From Methanoregulaceae archaeon (GTDB lineage: Archaea; Halobacteriota; Methanomicrobia; Methanomicrobiales; Methanospirillaceae): a stretch of 64,000 nt of DNA. The position numbers were made by a program, and so were the translations under genes. Shown here one piece after another: positions 51,270 to 60,522 of this stretch. The stretch covers positions 1 to 64,000 of the forward strand of contig JAJFVA010000020.1 of NCBI GenBank assembly GCA_021371995.1, in the 5' to 3' direction. The stretch's first letter is position 1. The number at the start of each line of letters is the position of its first letter. The notes under the pieces were generated by a model. The model made no database searches. It worked only from the letters and a program-made list of their open reading frames with translations, and was not told the origin of the DNA.

Positions 51270-51613
51270 AACACCTTTTCGAACTCCTGGCGGAGAGAAA
51301 ATCTCTCACCCCGGAACTGTGCGATGAGATCATCCGCATATACGGAGAGAGAGGAAGGAAAGCCCTGCAGGCAATTGATGAGAGGCGGATCAAGAAATAT
51401 CGTGATTTTTTTATTGTGGTCGGAGCATCAGATGAGTATATTGTCGATGAGGATTTTTGCACCTGCAGGGACTTTATCTTCCGGAAAGGCCGCTGCTGGC
51501 ATGAGCTCGCTGTTAAGATCGCAGCCGCTATCGGATCGTTTGATGAGATAGAACTCTGGTATCAGGATACCTGGATTGGGGACGACCCGCCGGACAAACA
51601 ATATTTATCGTAA
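51260..51613 (+). CDS. Small SWIM zinc-finger protein
   Basis: A 117-residue protein with the SWIM pattern CxCx(n)CxH: Cys-67, Cys-69, Cys-79 and His-81 in FCTCRDFIFRKGRCWHE. SWIM domains bind DNA or protein partners in recombination and other processes. An N-terminal helical part (about 5-45) precedes it. It is coupled to Nif3 by a 10-base overlap. The alaS promoter appears to lie inside its 3' end. Function unknown. Confidence 0.85.
   Translation: MDVEHLFELLAERKSLTPELCDEIIRIYGERGRKALQAIDERRIKKYRDFFIVVGASDEYIVDEDFCTCRDFIFRKGRCWHELAVKIAAAIGSFDEIELWYQDTWIGDDPPDKQYLS
51598..51608 (+). promoter_or_regulatory. TATA element of alaS inside the SWIM gene
   Basis: CAATATTTATCG around 51598-51609 gives a predicted start near 51628 and a leader of about 20 bases to the alaS ATG at 51648. 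The promoter is embedded in the last codons and stop region of the preceding gene. Confidence 0.45.
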
Positions 51614-51647
51614 AAAATCCAAAATAAAGGGTACAACGTGGTTTTCT

Positions 51648-54389
51648 ATGCTCGAGGATGAATACCAGCTCGAATATTTTAAAAACCAGGGGCTGACCCG
51701 GAAGATATGCAGGAAATGTGGTGCAGCATTCTGGACCCGGAACCCGGACCTGGAGATCTGCGGGGATGCCCCCTGTGAAACCTACAATTTCATCAGCAAT
51801 CCAGTCTTCCGGCGCCACACTGTGGACGAGATGAGGGAAGCCTACCTCTCGTTCTTCGAGCAGAACCACCATACCCGAATCGAACGATACCCTGTTGTTG
51901 CCCGGTGGAGGGATGACATCTACCTCACTATCGCTTCCATCGCTGATTTCCAGCCCTGGGTGACCGGCGGCGTTGTCCCGCCCCCGGCAAACCCGCTTAC
52001 CATATCCCAGCCCTGCATACGCTTAAACGACCTTGATTCGGTAGGACGTTCAGGGAGACACCTGACGCTGTTTGAGATGATGGCGCACCATGCGTTCAAC
52101 TCCGATTTTGAAGAGGTCTACTGGAAGGACCGGACATTAGAACTCTGCGAGCAGTTCCTTTCATCAATCGGGGGAAACCTTGATCAGGTAACCTACAAAG
52201 AGCATCCATGGATCGGGGGCGGGAATGCAGGTCCGAGCCTCGAAGTGCTGATTGGAGGACTCGAGGTCGCCACCCTCGTTTTCATGAACCTTGGCCGCCA
52301 GAAGACTGAAAAACCACCTGTCGATCTTGACGGGCAGCTCTATTACCCGATGAAGAACTGGATCGTTGATACCGGGTACGGCCTTGAACGGCTTGTCTGG
52401 GCGTCAAGGGGATCACCTACCATTTATGATGCCGTGTTCCCGGAGATGGTCAGCAGGGTGATGGAATCGGCGGGTCTCGAGCATTTCCTTGACAACCAGG
52501 AATATACAAAGATCCTCTCTCTCAATGCCAAATTTGCCGGCGTGATGGATATATCAGGGACCAATCTGTATCAGCTCAGGAAGAAAGTTGCCACTGCTAT
52601 CGATGTCCCTATCGAGAAGCTTGATCGGATGATTACCCCCATCGAGAAGGTATACGCCATCGTGGATCATTCCCGCTGCCTTGCCTATATGCTCGGGGAC
52701 TGCATTGTGCCTTCGAATGTGCGGGAGGGATACCTCGCACGCCTTGTACTGAGGCGGACTCTCCGCATGATGAATGATCTTGGGATCAAGGACAACCTCG
52801 CCGACCTTATTGAACAGCAGATGAGGATTGTGGGGACAGGATCATTCGAGCAGGATATCCTCATCGTGAGGGAAATCGTCGAACGTGAGGTCGAAAAGTA
52901 CAATACCACACTCTCCCGTGGGACAAAGATTGTCCAGAAAGTCGCCCGCACGTATAAGGCAAAGAGAGAGCGCCTCCCCCTTAAGGAGATAATCACCCTT
53001 TATGACTCCCATGGTATCCCTCCCGATATGTCCCGGGATATTGCTGTTGCCGAGGGAGCCGTGGTGGAACTCCCCGATAATTTCTACTCGCTCATTGCCG
53101 ATATGCATTCGGAGTCCGGGGATGAAGGCGGGCAGGACCCGTATGCACGGTTTAAAGACAGGATCGGTGGTCTTCCCCTGACCCGCAAGCTCTTCTATGA
53201 GCAGCCCTGCAGCATGGAGTTCGATGCGATGGTCATCGACTTTTTTGACGGGTATGTGGTCATGGACCAGACACTCTTCTATCCTGAAGGGGGAGGACAG
53301 CCTGCCGATACCGGGATGCTGATCGGAGCAGAGAGCATGGTAAGGGTTGACGATGTCCAGAAGATTGGCGATGTCATCATTCACCATATTTCAGGAGGTA
53401 TTCTCCGAAGGGGTGACAGGGTCAAGGGAATCATCGACGAGGAAAGACGCTGGTCGCTGATGCGCCACCATACGGCAACCCACCTGCTGTTACACGCTTC
53501 AAAAGAGGTGCTCGGGGCCCATATCCACCAGGCCGGGGCCCAGAAAGGGGTGGAGAGTGCACGGCTTGATATCAGGCATTACAAGCATATCACCCCTGAT
53601 GAACTCAGAAGGATCGAGATTGCAGCTAACAGGATGGTCATGGCAGACCAGAAGGTCGATATCATGCACGAAGAGCGGACCAGGGCCGAGCAGATGTTTG
53701 GCTTTGCGCTCTATCAGGGAGGGGTTCCCCCGGGCAAGGATATCCGGATCGTGCAGGTAGCCGGCGATGTGGAAGCATGTGCCGGGACCCACTGCAGGGG
53801 GACAGGGGATATCGGCATGATCAAGATCATCCGTGTTGAGCATATTCAGGACGGGATAGAGCGCCTGGAATTCGCCGCAGGCATGGCTGCTGTTGAGTAT
53901 ATGCAACGAATGGAGCGGATCGTTGCGGATTCTGCCGCAGTTCTCTCCGTCCAGCAGGATATACTGCCTTCATCAGTTACACGGTTTTTTACCGAATGGA
54001 AGGAGCAGCGAAAAGAGATCGAACGTCTCTCCCAGCAGATGGTGGAGATGGAGATCCGGAACCTGTCAACCGAAACGATAAAAGGTGTTCCCCTTATCAT
54101 CCGGCAGATCGATCTGCCGCCAAAGGATCTTGCATCAATTGCATCCCATGTGGCTGATAAGGGAGGAGTGGCGCTGCTTGCCAGTGCAAAAGAACGGGCA
54201 CATGTTGTACTGATGTCCGGAACCGACATGGTAAACGCCGGAGAGATCATCGGGCAGGTCTGTGTGCTTCTCGGCGGAAAGGGTGGTGGTTCGAAATCCA
54301 TGGCGCAGGGAGGCGGCCCAACGGTGGACCAGGTCGGGCTTGCCCTGAAAGTAGGAAAGGAGCGCATCCTGGCGGCACTCAATGACTGA
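51648..54389 (+). CDS. alaS: Alanine--tRNA ligase (archaeal type)
   Basis: A class II synthetase for tRNA-Ala, with editing of mis-charged Ser/Gly. From MLEDEYQLEYFKNQG (51648; the frame upstream is unlike the family) it has about 913 residues. It has an archaeal N-terminal zinc-like CRKCG segment, a catalytic core with VARWRDDIYLTIASIADFQPW, and an editing domain with HHTATHLLLHA and CAGTHC (metal ligands). The C-terminal oligomerisation domain ends GGGPTVDQVG. Its stop overlaps the following regulator gene by 8 bases. Confidence 0.97.
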   Translation: MLEDEYQLEYFKNQGLTRKICRKCGAAFWTRNPDLEICGDAPCETYNFISNPVFRRHTVDEMREAYLSFFEQNHHTRIERYPVVARWRDDIYLTIASIADFQPWVTGGVVPPPANPLTISQPCIRLNDLDSVGRSGRHLTLFEMMAHHAFNSDFEEVYWKDRTLELCEQFLSSIGGNLDQVTYKEHPWIGGGNAGPSLEVLIGGLEVATLVFMNLGRQKTEKPPVDLDGQLYYPMKNWIVDTGYGLERLVWASRGSPTIYDAVFPEMVSRVMESAGLEHFLDNQEYTKILSLNAKFAGVMDISGTNLYQLRKKVATAIDVPIEKLDRMITPIEKVYAIVDHSRCLAYMLGDCIVPSNVREGYLARLVLRRTLRMMNDLGIKDNLADLIEQQMRIVGTGSFEQDILIVREIVEREVEKYNTTLSRGTKIVQKVARTYKAKRERLPLKEIITLYDSHGIPPDMSRDIAVAEGAVVELPDNFYSLIADMHSESGDEGGQDPYARFKDRIGGLPLTRKLFYEQPCSMEFDAMVIDFFDGYVVMDQTLFYPEGGGQPADTGMLIGAESMVRVDDVQKIGDVIIHHISGGILRRGDRVKGIIDEERRWSLMRHHTATHLLLHASKEVLGAHIHQAGAQKGVESARLDIRHYKHITPDELRRIEIAANRMVMADQKVDIMHEERTRAEQMFGFALYQGGVPPGKDIRIVQVAGDVEACAGTHCRGTGDIGMIKIIRVEHIQDGIERLEFAAGMAAVEYMQRMERIVADSAAVLSVQQDILPSSVTRFFTEWKEQRKEIERLSQQMVEMEIRNLSTETIKGVPLIIRQIDLPPKDLASIASHVADKGGVALLASAKERAHVVLMSGTDMVNAGEIIGQVCVLLGGKGGGSKSMAQGGGPTVDQVGLALKVGKERILAALND

Positions 54390-54981
54390 AGAAGTTATTG
54401 TTCTTGAGCCCGGAGACGAGCGGGCACAGAAGATCGGCAAAGCAATGGCGAGCCCGACGGCAAACGAGATCCTTCACATCCTTGCCGGAGGCCCGAAGAC
54501 TGCATCGGATCTGACGGAACTCCTGAATATCCCGATGGGGACCCTGAAATATCATATCGAGAACCTGCTCGAAGCCGGCCTAATCGAGATTACCGAGACA
54601 CGGTACAGTGTGAAAGGGCGGGAGGTCAAGGTATATGCGCTGCGTGACCAGCTTCTTATTGTCGCTCCGAAGGTCACCAGCATAAGGTCAATCCTGCTCA
54701 AATATGCCTCGCTCTTTGTAATTGTTATTGTCGCCTCAATGGCGATGCTCGCAATCCTCCCCCTCGTTCAGTATGCGCCCCCGGTAGCCGGCCCATCAGC
54801 ATTCCAGACTGATGGTGGAGGAGGAGCTGGCATGCTCGCAGAAAAGGCGCCGGCTGATACCGGACGGTCGCTCCCGTCATCTGCTGCCCCGGTTCTGGCA
54901 TTCTTCATGGGAGGGTGCCTGGTGCTCCTGATCCTCCTCCTGTATGAAGCTTACCGGTGGCAGAAAGCCTCGTATCCATAA
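54382..54981 (+). CDS. Membrane-tethered winged-helix regulator
   Basis: A 199-residue protein. The ArsR-like winged helix is at about 15-90 (MASPTANEILHILAGGPKTASDLTELL, then GTLKYHIENLLEAGLIEITE). It is followed by two hydrophobic segments at about 110-132 and 168-190, enclosing a glycine- and proline-rich outer loop. This suggests a DNA-binding protein held at the membrane. It overlaps alaS by 8 bases and is probably coexpressed with it. The signal sensed is unknown. Confidence 0.83.
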   Translation: MTEEVIVLEPGDERAQKIGKAMASPTANEILHILAGGPKTASDLTELLNIPMGTLKYHIENLLEAGLIEITETRYSVKGREVKVYALRDQLLIVAPKVTSIRSILLKYASLFVIVIVASMAMLAILPLVQYAPPVAGPSAFQTDGGGGAGMLAEKAPADTGRSLPSSAAPVLAFFMGGCLVLLILLLYEAYRWQKASYP

Positions 54982-55168
54982 TTTTTTTACGTTATGTACG
55001 ATTTTTCTGTGAATTACCCGTTCGCCAGATGCAAGGAGTCATACCCAGCCTGCCGCGGTGCAATGCAGGATGGATCAGAATAACTGAAGGAAGTCCGTTT
55101 CCATAACGCATGACTGCTGTATCTGGAATAAAATCCATTTTCCGGAAGATTCTCCCCCAGAAAAAGAG

Positions 55169-55966
55169 TTATTTCCTTTTCCAGGAGACAATAGCGGCAG
55201 CCGCAGCAAGTCCCGCGATCATGCCTGCAACTGGTGCAGCAAGACCTGGACTTGGCGGCAGGGTTGTGGCCGGCATTCCGGTTTTTTCCGGGGTGGTCGC
55301 TGTAACTGCCGGTGACTCCGACACCGTATACCGTAACTGCGTGATAAATCCTTTTGAATCATAGATATTCACGTAATAATTGCCTGGGTCGGTCACATCT
55401 ACCTTCTTTGAAAAATAACCGTCCTTGGAGCCAAGCGTGGTTGTCGTCCTGACATTCTGATCGGGGAGGGAATACCCCTTCGGGCCATCGATCTTCATGG
55501 TAATTGTCGCAACCCCGATATCGGGGATGTATCCCTCGATGACAAGTGCATCATCCAGGTCCTGGTCTTTCGGAACAGTCAGGACAATCTCTCCGGACCT
55601 GTCGATAAGATTTACCAGTTTTAGGGTTACCGATGAGGAACCCAGGCTTGAACCGGGATCCTGCAGGAACTGAACCTCGACCTTGTACTGACCGGCCGGA
55701 AGGTTCGTGGTCGGGAACGAAGCATCAAAGGACTTACTCTCGTCCACGACAATCATCCTCCTGTCAACCAGCTCGGGTGTGGTAAACTGGGTCCTGTAGA
55801 GGATGAGGTCAAACTGGGTGCCGGCAGGAAAGGTGGTAGTCCCGGTCACTTCAAGAGGGGCCCCTGCCTGGAGCTCTGCAGGCGCATCGATAGTGATAAC
55901 ATATGCCTGGACAGAGCCGAAAAGAAGAGCCAGGGTGATGAGGGATAGGATGATGCGCTTTTTCAT
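55169..55966 (-). CDS. Secreted surface protein with C-terminal membrane anchor
   Basis: About 265 residues starting MKKRIILSLITLALLFGSVQAYV (signal peptide, cleavage probably near residue 21). Two or more beta-sandwich-like repeats follow (VITIDAPAELQAGAPLEVTG; later IVLTVPKDQDLDDALVIEG). A Thr/Pro-rich stalk comes next, then a C-terminal hydrophobic anchor ending SWKRK. This resembles S-layer-associated or adhesin-like proteins of methanogens. The start at 55966 is preferred because the signal peptide begins there. Confidence 0.82.
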   Translation of the reverse strand: MKKRIILSLITLALLFGSVQAYVITIDAPAELQAGAPLEVTGTTTFPAGTQFDLILYRTQFTTPELVDRRMIVVDESKSFDASFPTTNLPAGQYKVEVQFLQDPGSSLGSSSVTLKLVNLIDRSGEIVLTVPKDQDLDDALVIEGYIPDIGVATITMKIDGPKGYSLPDQNVRTTTTLGSKDGYFSKKVDVTDPGNYYVNIYDSKGFITQLRYTVSESPAVTATTPEKTGMPATTLPPSPGLAAPVAGMIAGLAAAAAIVSWKRK

Positions 55967-56051
55967 ATCCAGCTCTTTGCAAGAGGGATAATAATTAGTT
56001 TCTGCTTTATGAGGGATATTTGGGGGTCTGCCCAAGGTTTTTCCCTAATGT

Positions 56052-56657
56052 TCAGATAAGCCCGATAAAATTTTTCAGGATACGGAGGCCAATTGCCCCG
56101 CTCTTTTCAGGGTGGAACTGCACACCATGGACGTTCCCGCTTGTGACCGATGATGCAAAGGGCCGGATGTAATCGGTCGAAGTAAGAGTGTGATCAGGGG
56201 TTGTATCGGCATAATAGGAATGGACAAAGTACACGAACGCTCCTTTCCTGATCCCTGACATCAGAGGGTGGTCAGTCATAACAGGATCCAGTGAATTCCA
56301 TCCCATATGAGGAATTTTACAGCCCGGAGATCTCTGGAAACGCCGCACCGTGCCCGGGATAATGCCGAGCCCTGCATGGAGACCATGCTCTTCGCTCCAT
56401 TCGAGCAGCATCTGCATACCAAGGCAGATCCCAAGCATGGGAACCGAATCGGCTGCTTCGGTCAGTACCTGCTGCATCTCGCCGATCTGCTCCATCCCGT
56501 CCCTGAAAGCTCCCACTCCGGGGAGGACGATGGCATCAGCTGCAGATATCTCTTCAATATCAGGGGTGATGACCGGGTGCGCTCCTGATTTTTCGAGGCC
56601 TCGGTAAACACTCCGGAGGTTTCCGAGCCCGTAATCAACAATCACTATACGTTTCAT
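56052..56657 (-). CDS. hisH: Imidazole glycerol phosphate synthase subunit HisH
   Basis: The glutaminase subunit that supplies ammonia to HisF in histidine synthesis. The 201-residue protein has the nucleophile Cys-78 in GICLGMQ and the His/Glu of the triad in VHGVQFHPEKSG. PGVGAFRDGM is the glutamine pocket. It overlaps the PAPS-reductase-like gene by 23 bases; no other his gene is adjacent. Confidence 0.96.
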   Translation of the reverse strand: MKRIVIVDYGLGNLRSVYRGLEKSGAHPVITPDIEEISAADAIVLPGVGAFRDGMEQIGEMQQVLTEAADSVPMLGICLGMQMLLEWSEEHGLHAGLGIIPGTVRRFQRSPGCKIPHMGWNSLDPVMTDHPLMSGIRKGAFVYFVHSYYADTTPDHTLTSTDYIRPFASSVTSGNVHGVQFHPEKSGAIGLRILKNFIGLI

Positions 56658-58044
56658 CGGCTTCCTTCCCCTGCAGCCTCCAGCTCATCTCATCCATCCA
56701 TCTGGAAGGCAGTCCGTGTTCCTCACACCATTCCGAGAGATGCAATTCCCACCCGATCCATAACTCCGGGTATTTTTCACGGATGACTTCTAATATTGCC
56801 ACATCGCTTGAGGGACACATATAGCATCCGATTCGATCGAGACGTTCGGCATATAGGGGATTAAACGGGGCATTTTCCCTAAAAAGATACAGCCATACGT
56901 GGAGAGCTGTCCAGTTCTGGATGGGGGCAGCGGAAACCTGGTTCTTAACAATCCCGTTTTTAAAAACCCGGCTGCTCTCCTTTCGCCTGAATGATTCGTA
57001 CCTGCGCTGCCCGATAAACGAGAGACACTCTCCCCATCGTCCTAAAATGGCGTCATACAAGGGGAGGAGCTTGCATGCACTGCAGCACCAGCGGCGATTT
57101 ACCGCAGGGGGACCATTACGGGCAAACGCCTCCCAGAACCGGCTCCCCCCATCAGATCGGACCACTTCCAGCTCGTACAGTGCTGCCACATCTTCGACAT
57201 TCTGGTACGTTTCGGGAAACTCAAGGCCTGTATCGGCAAACAGCAGGGGTACTCTTCCGATGGCCTTCATCACGAGCAGGAGGGTAGCCAGGCTGTCTTT
57301 TCCCCCTGAATAGGATACAGTAGCCTGCCTGGTATAATTTGAAGACACATTCCGTATGAACCTTATCGCCTCGGCTTCTGCTTCTTCAAGTACCCGTGCA
57401 TTGGCCAAAACCGCGTCATCCCATGTTGATGGAGCGGGAATGCAGGATGACCGGACATTCTTCCGCGTCCTTACCACTGAACCCCGGGTCATCCCAACCG
57501 CTTCCGCTGCATCCGCACGGGCCCTGCCGACTCCTGCATAATCCCCACTGGGATCGAGGATGAACACTTCATCACCTGCCCTGACTGAAGGATGAATTGT
57601 GACCAGCCCGGGAGCAAGCACACTGGCACCTTCGTCCCGTATTGATGCAACTGCCCCGGGATCGACGACAACAAAACGCAGGGAAGGGTGGAGATACAGG
57701 GCTGCCTCAGGTCGTGGCAATGGCTCCCAGCGTTTTTCACCCGGGATATAGCGAATTGCTCCCACGACAGCGCCCCCCATCATTATCTCTTCCATCCGGT
57801 CATTATCGGGGACCTTGTTCAGGAGTGCAATGTGCCCGGGAGGTATAAGAGGAGCACCGAAATGGGCAGTATAGATACTGTTGATCAGGCTGACGTCCGC
57901 GGGAAAAGCAGGCCGGATATCACCCGGAGGAGTAACCGGAACCTTTCGTGCCCCGGCACCGCAGGCACACGAGTCTGACAGGACCGGTACGTGACAAGTA
58001 TCACACCAGTGAAGGAGCATCTTTCCCAGAAACGATGGGCGCAT
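56635..58044 (-). CDS. PAPS reductase-like PP-loop protein with Zn ribbon and PUA domain
   Basis: A 469-residue multidomain protein. Cys-14, Cys-17, Cys-26 and Cys-28 form an N-terminal zinc ribbon. A PUA RNA-binding domain lies at about 123-195. The catalytic PP-loop SGGKDS is at 246-251 in a phosphoadenosine-phosphosulfate-reductase-like fold, and CCSAC (320-324) and CYMC (407-410) could hold an iron-sulfur or zinc site. The PUA domain and cysteines point to RNA-linked sulfur chemistry (thiolation) rather than assimilatory sulfate reduction. Substrate unknown. Confidence 0.9.
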   Translation of the reverse strand: MRPSFLGKMLLHWCDTCHVPVLSDSCACGAGARKVPVTPPGDIRPAFPADVSLINSIYTAHFGAPLIPPGHIALLNKVPDNDRMEEIMMGGAVVGAIRYIPGEKRWEPLPRPEAALYLHPSLRFVVVDPGAVASIRDEGASVLAPGLVTIHPSVRAGDEVFILDPSGDYAGVGRARADAAEAVGMTRGSVVRTRKNVRSSCIPAPSTWDDAVLANARVLEEAEAEAIRFIRNVSSNYTRQATVSYSGGKDSLATLLLVMKAIGRVPLLFADTGLEFPETYQNVEDVAALYELEVVRSDGGSRFWEAFARNGPPAVNRRWCCSACKLLPLYDAILGRWGECLSFIGQRRYESFRRKESSRVFKNGIVKNQVSAAPIQNWTALHVWLYLFRENAPFNPLYAERLDRIGCYMCPSSDVAILEVIREKYPELWIGWELHLSEWCEEHGLPSRWMDEMSWRLQGKEADETYSDC

Positions 58045-58360
58045 TCATCCTTACGTTTGGAGATAAAACGATAAATACCCAGGGATTCGTTCTTGTATGG
58101 GTTTCCAGTATCGCTGGACATCCAGCCGGGCCCGATTAACGAAAAAACCATGAATATTACGTATTTTTCACCCAAAATGATAAATTGAGTTTTTTTCTCC
58201 AGAACAAATAGCATTGTTTAAGATTCGCGGTACCAATATCCTTATTATAGTATTGTAATGCCGAATGCAGTTTTTTTACGGATGGGAAAAACTGAATTCA
58301 GGCATGTGCACCGGATAATTCCGGAGATTGCGTGATAACCATGAATGGAACGTGTTTGGC
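58045..58360 (+). other. Intergenic region upstream of mbh
   Basis: A gap of 316 bases between divergent genes. It contains the minus-strand TATA near 58078 and a weakly structured block (CCAGTATCGCTGG, about 58111-58123). AT-rich tracts (58141-58215) follow, and a candidate plus-strand TATA TTATTATA (58242-58249) that could drive the mbh operon with a leader of about 90 bases. A TTG at 58328 opens an in-frame extension of mbhA, but no ribosome-binding sequence is well placed. No other gene is visible. Confidence 0.45.
58072..58084 (-). promoter_or_regulatory. TATA element of the PAPS-reductase-like/hisH operon
   Basis: The minus strand GTATTTATCG (about 58073-58083) lies about 30 bases before the ATG at 58044. 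It predicts a transcript starting close to the start codon, after the AAGGATGA sequence. Confidence 0.45.
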
Positions 58361-58921
58361 ATGCACACACCACGACCGGCCAGGGGCGATCCCGTGATCG
58401 CCTTTTTCCTCACATTTTTCCTCTCCCTTTTTGTTTACCTCATCCTGACAGCAGGGAGCGGAAACGTTGGGTTCTGGTCAGTCTCTGAACTCACCGCAGG
58501 AGTCGCTCTGAGCCTTATGACCGCTGCGATTGCCCGGAAGTTTCTCTGCCGGGCTGGAAATTACCGGATGGCAAATCCCCTGCGTTTCCTGCTGATTCCG
58601 GTATACGTGATCGGGCCTTTCTTCCTCGAAGTGATTAAGGCAAACCTCGATGTGGCCTACAGGGTGATTACCATGCGTATCCGGCCGGGAATCATCAGGG
58701 TCTCTTCAGACCTGAAATCTGATTTGGGGATTTTCATGCTTGCAAACTCTATCACTCTCACCCCGGGAACAATCACGGTCGACATTGACGAGAAGACCCA
58801 TGACCTGTATATCCATAACATTAACGTCGGAGCTGGTGACGAGGATAAGCCGGTCATACCGGACTATGAGCTTTTTTCAATTTCGGATCTACCAAAATGG
58901 ATCAGGAGGATTGCAGAATGA
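58361..58921 (+). CDS. mbhA: Mbh subunit A (MrpE-like)
   Basis: First subunit of the membrane-bound hydrogenase, homologous to MrpE of Na+/H+ antiporters. About 186 residues with two or three N-terminal hydrophobic segments (VIAFFLTFFLSLFVYLILT; later FLLIPVYVIGPFFLEVI) and the MrpE-like LGIFMLANSITLTPGTITVDI block. The start is uncertain: ATG 58361 is given, with TTG 58328 or GTG 58394 as alternatives. It overlaps mbhB by 4 bases and so begins the 12-gene operon visible here. Confidence 0.88.
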   Translation: MHTPRPARGDPVIAFFLTFFLSLFVYLILTAGSGNVGFWSVSELTAGVALSLMTAAIARKFLCRAGNYRMANPLRFLLIPVYVIGPFFLEVIKANLDVAYRVITMRIRPGIIRVSSDLKSDLGIFMLANSITLTPGTITVDIDEKTHDLYIHNINVGAGDEDKPVIPDYELFSISDLPKWIRRIAE

Positions 58922-59175
58922 TTGACCCCTGGTACCCGGCAGTGCTGATACTGATTATCCTCATCTGTCTCTGTTTTGCCCGCCTTATCCTCGGTCCCAC
59001 TCCCGCAGACCGTGTCGTGGCAGTTGATACGGTCAATACCCTCACCGTTGCCTCGCTTGTCATCCTCGGACTCATCTACAGGGAGGTCATTTTTATCGAT
59101 GTTGCTATTGTCTATGCCCTCCTCTCCTTTGTGAGTACCCTGTTTATTGCGAAGTACATCGGGGGGGAACTCTGA
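58918..59175 (+). CDS. mbhB: Mbh subunit B (MrpF-like)
   Basis: An 85-residue protein with three transmembrane helices of the MrpF/PhaF family. The signature LILGPTPADRVVAVDTVNTL lies after the first helix. In Mrp and Mbh complexes it is part of the ion-translocating membrane arm. The ATG at 58918 overlaps the mbhA stop, and the mbhC ATG overlaps its stop. Confidence 0.93.
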   Translation: MIDPWYPAVLILIILICLCFARLILGPTPADRVVAVDTVNTLTVASLVILGLIYREVIFIDVAIVYALLSFVSTLFIAKYIGGEL

Positions 59176-59531
59176 TGATCTCCGAATGGATTATCGTTGC
59201 CTTCCTGTCAATCGGGATCACCTTCAATGCGCTCGGTGTGATCGGGCTTCTCCGTTTCCCGGATCTATATACGAGGATGCATGCCACAACGAAGGCAACG
59301 ACCTTCGGATCGGTATTCACATCGCTTGCGGTCATCGTATATGCTATCTCTCTCTATCTCAACACGATCGATCCCCAGTTCATTGTCCTCGGGATTCACT
59401 CACTGGTTGCCGCAATGGCCCTCGCATTCACGAATGCCGTCGGTTCCCACGCGATCGCCCGGGCTGCACACCGGAGCGGAATCCTGCCGGCACCAGCCGT
59501 TATTGACAGGCTGAAGGAGGCAGGACAATGA
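59175..59531 (+). CDS. mbhC: Mbh subunit C (MrpG-like)
   Basis: A 118-residue protein of the MrpG/PhaG family with about three hydrophobic segments. It contains NALGVIGLLRFPDLYTRMHA, the best conserved part of the family. It is part of the antiporter-like membrane arm, overlapping neighbours on both sides by 1-4 bases. Confidence 0.93.
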   Translation: MISEWIIVAFLSIGITFNALGVIGLLRFPDLYTRMHATTKATTFGSVFTSLAVIVYAISLYLNTIDPQFIVLGIHSLVAAMALAFTNAVGSHAIARAAHRSGILPAPAVIDRLKEAGQ

Positions 59532-59782
59532 TCGAGACCATCATCCATGTACTGGTTATAGCAGGTCTTGTTGTCTCTGCGATCCTTGTGTTCCATTTCA
59601 GGGATCTGCTTGCAGCCGCCCTTGCATCAGCGCTCTTCAGTTTCCTGATCTCACTTGAATTTTACATCCTCCAGGCTCCGGATGTTGCGATCTCACAGGC
59701 AGCCATTGGGGCGGGGCTCACCACAGCCATATTTATTCTCGCTATCAGGTCCACAAAACGCTACGAGGAGGATATTCCATGA
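59528..59782 (+). CDS. mbhD: Mbh subunit D (MrpA C-terminal/DUF4040-like)
   Basis: An 84-residue protein with about three transmembrane helices. It corresponds to the small DUF4040-like subunit that in Mrp is the C-terminal piece of Mrp[38 protein letters not shown] is the conserved core, including the acidic residue of the putative ion path. Coupled by overlaps to mbhC and mbhE. Confidence 0.9.
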   Translation: MIETIIHVLVIAGLVVSAILVFHFRDLLAAALASALFSFLISLEFYILQAPDVAISQAAIGAGLTTAIFILAIRSTKRYEEDIP

Positions 59783-60063
59783 GAAAGGAACTCTCGATCC
59801 TGATCATCGTTATCCTCGGGGTCTTCCTGGCCCTGATTGCCGTTGACCTCACCTTCGGGGCACCTGACAATTCCGCCATGGACGACTATTTCATCAGGAA
59901 CGGTCAGGAGCAGGCAGCCACGAACAATATCGTGACCACTGTCGTCTTTGACTATCGTGGCTTTGACACTCTTGGTGAGTCCACCGTTCTGTTCACCGCG
60001 GTTATCGGTGTTGCGCTGATGTACCGGAAACTGGTAAAGGGGGATGCCGATGAGAATGAGTAA
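59779..60063 (+). CDS. mbhE: Mbh subunit E (MrpA/B-like)
   Basis: A 94-residue membrane protein with two hydrophobic segments (about 5-24 and 65-85) and the conserved [20 protein letters not shown] between them, a pattern of the MrpA C-terminal/MbhE family. It overlaps mbhF by about 20 bases. Confidence 0.9.
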   Translation: MRKELSILIIVILGVFLALIAVDLTFGAPDNSAMDDYFIRNGQEQAATNNIVTTVVFDYRGFDTLGESTVLFTAVIGVALMYRKLVKGDADENE

Positions 60064-60520
60064 GATCGTCCGTTTCTCAGCGGACGTGCTTTTCGGCGCG
60101 ATCCTGATCTTTGGGTTCTATATTATATTGCACGGACATCTCACCCCGGGTGGAGGATTCCAGGGCGGAGCCGTGGTTGCCACAGGTGCAGCCCTGGTCA
60201 TTGTTGCCTATTCCTACGAAGAGGTGCTCCACATGATAAAAAAAGCCGGACTTATGCTCCAGGAGTCTGCGGGGCTCGTGATGTTTGCAGGCGTCGCCCT
60301 GATTGCTCTTGGTCTTGGGACAACCTTCTTCTTCAATTACCTTGCCAACAGCGGATTGCTCTTTGGCATGTCAGTTCCCTTTGGACCCAACCCGGGTGAG
60401 CTGAATACTGGAGGAGTCCTGCCCCTTATGAATATCGCTGTCGGCATCGAAGTCTGGGGCGGGCTTGCCATCGTCATCCTTTACATGCTCTCCGGGATTA
60501 GTAAAGCGGAGGAGGCCTGA
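60044..60520 (+). CDS. mbhF: Mbh subunit F (MrpB-like)
   Basis: A 158-residue polytopic protein of the MrpB/MnhB family: [25 protein letters not shown] is the family signature. About four membrane segments. The start is one of three ATGs at 60044, 60050 and 60056, all within the end of mbhE. It forms part of the Na+/H+ antiporter module. Confidence 0.94.
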   Translation: MPMRMSKIVRFSADVLFGAILIFGFYIILHGHLTPGGGFQGGAVVATGAALVIVAYSYEEVLHMIKKAGLMLQESAGLVMFAGVALIALGLGTTFFFNYLANSGLLFGMSVPFGPNPGELNTGGVLPLMNIAVGIEVWGGLAIVILYMLSGISKAEEA

Positions 60521-60522
60521 CC

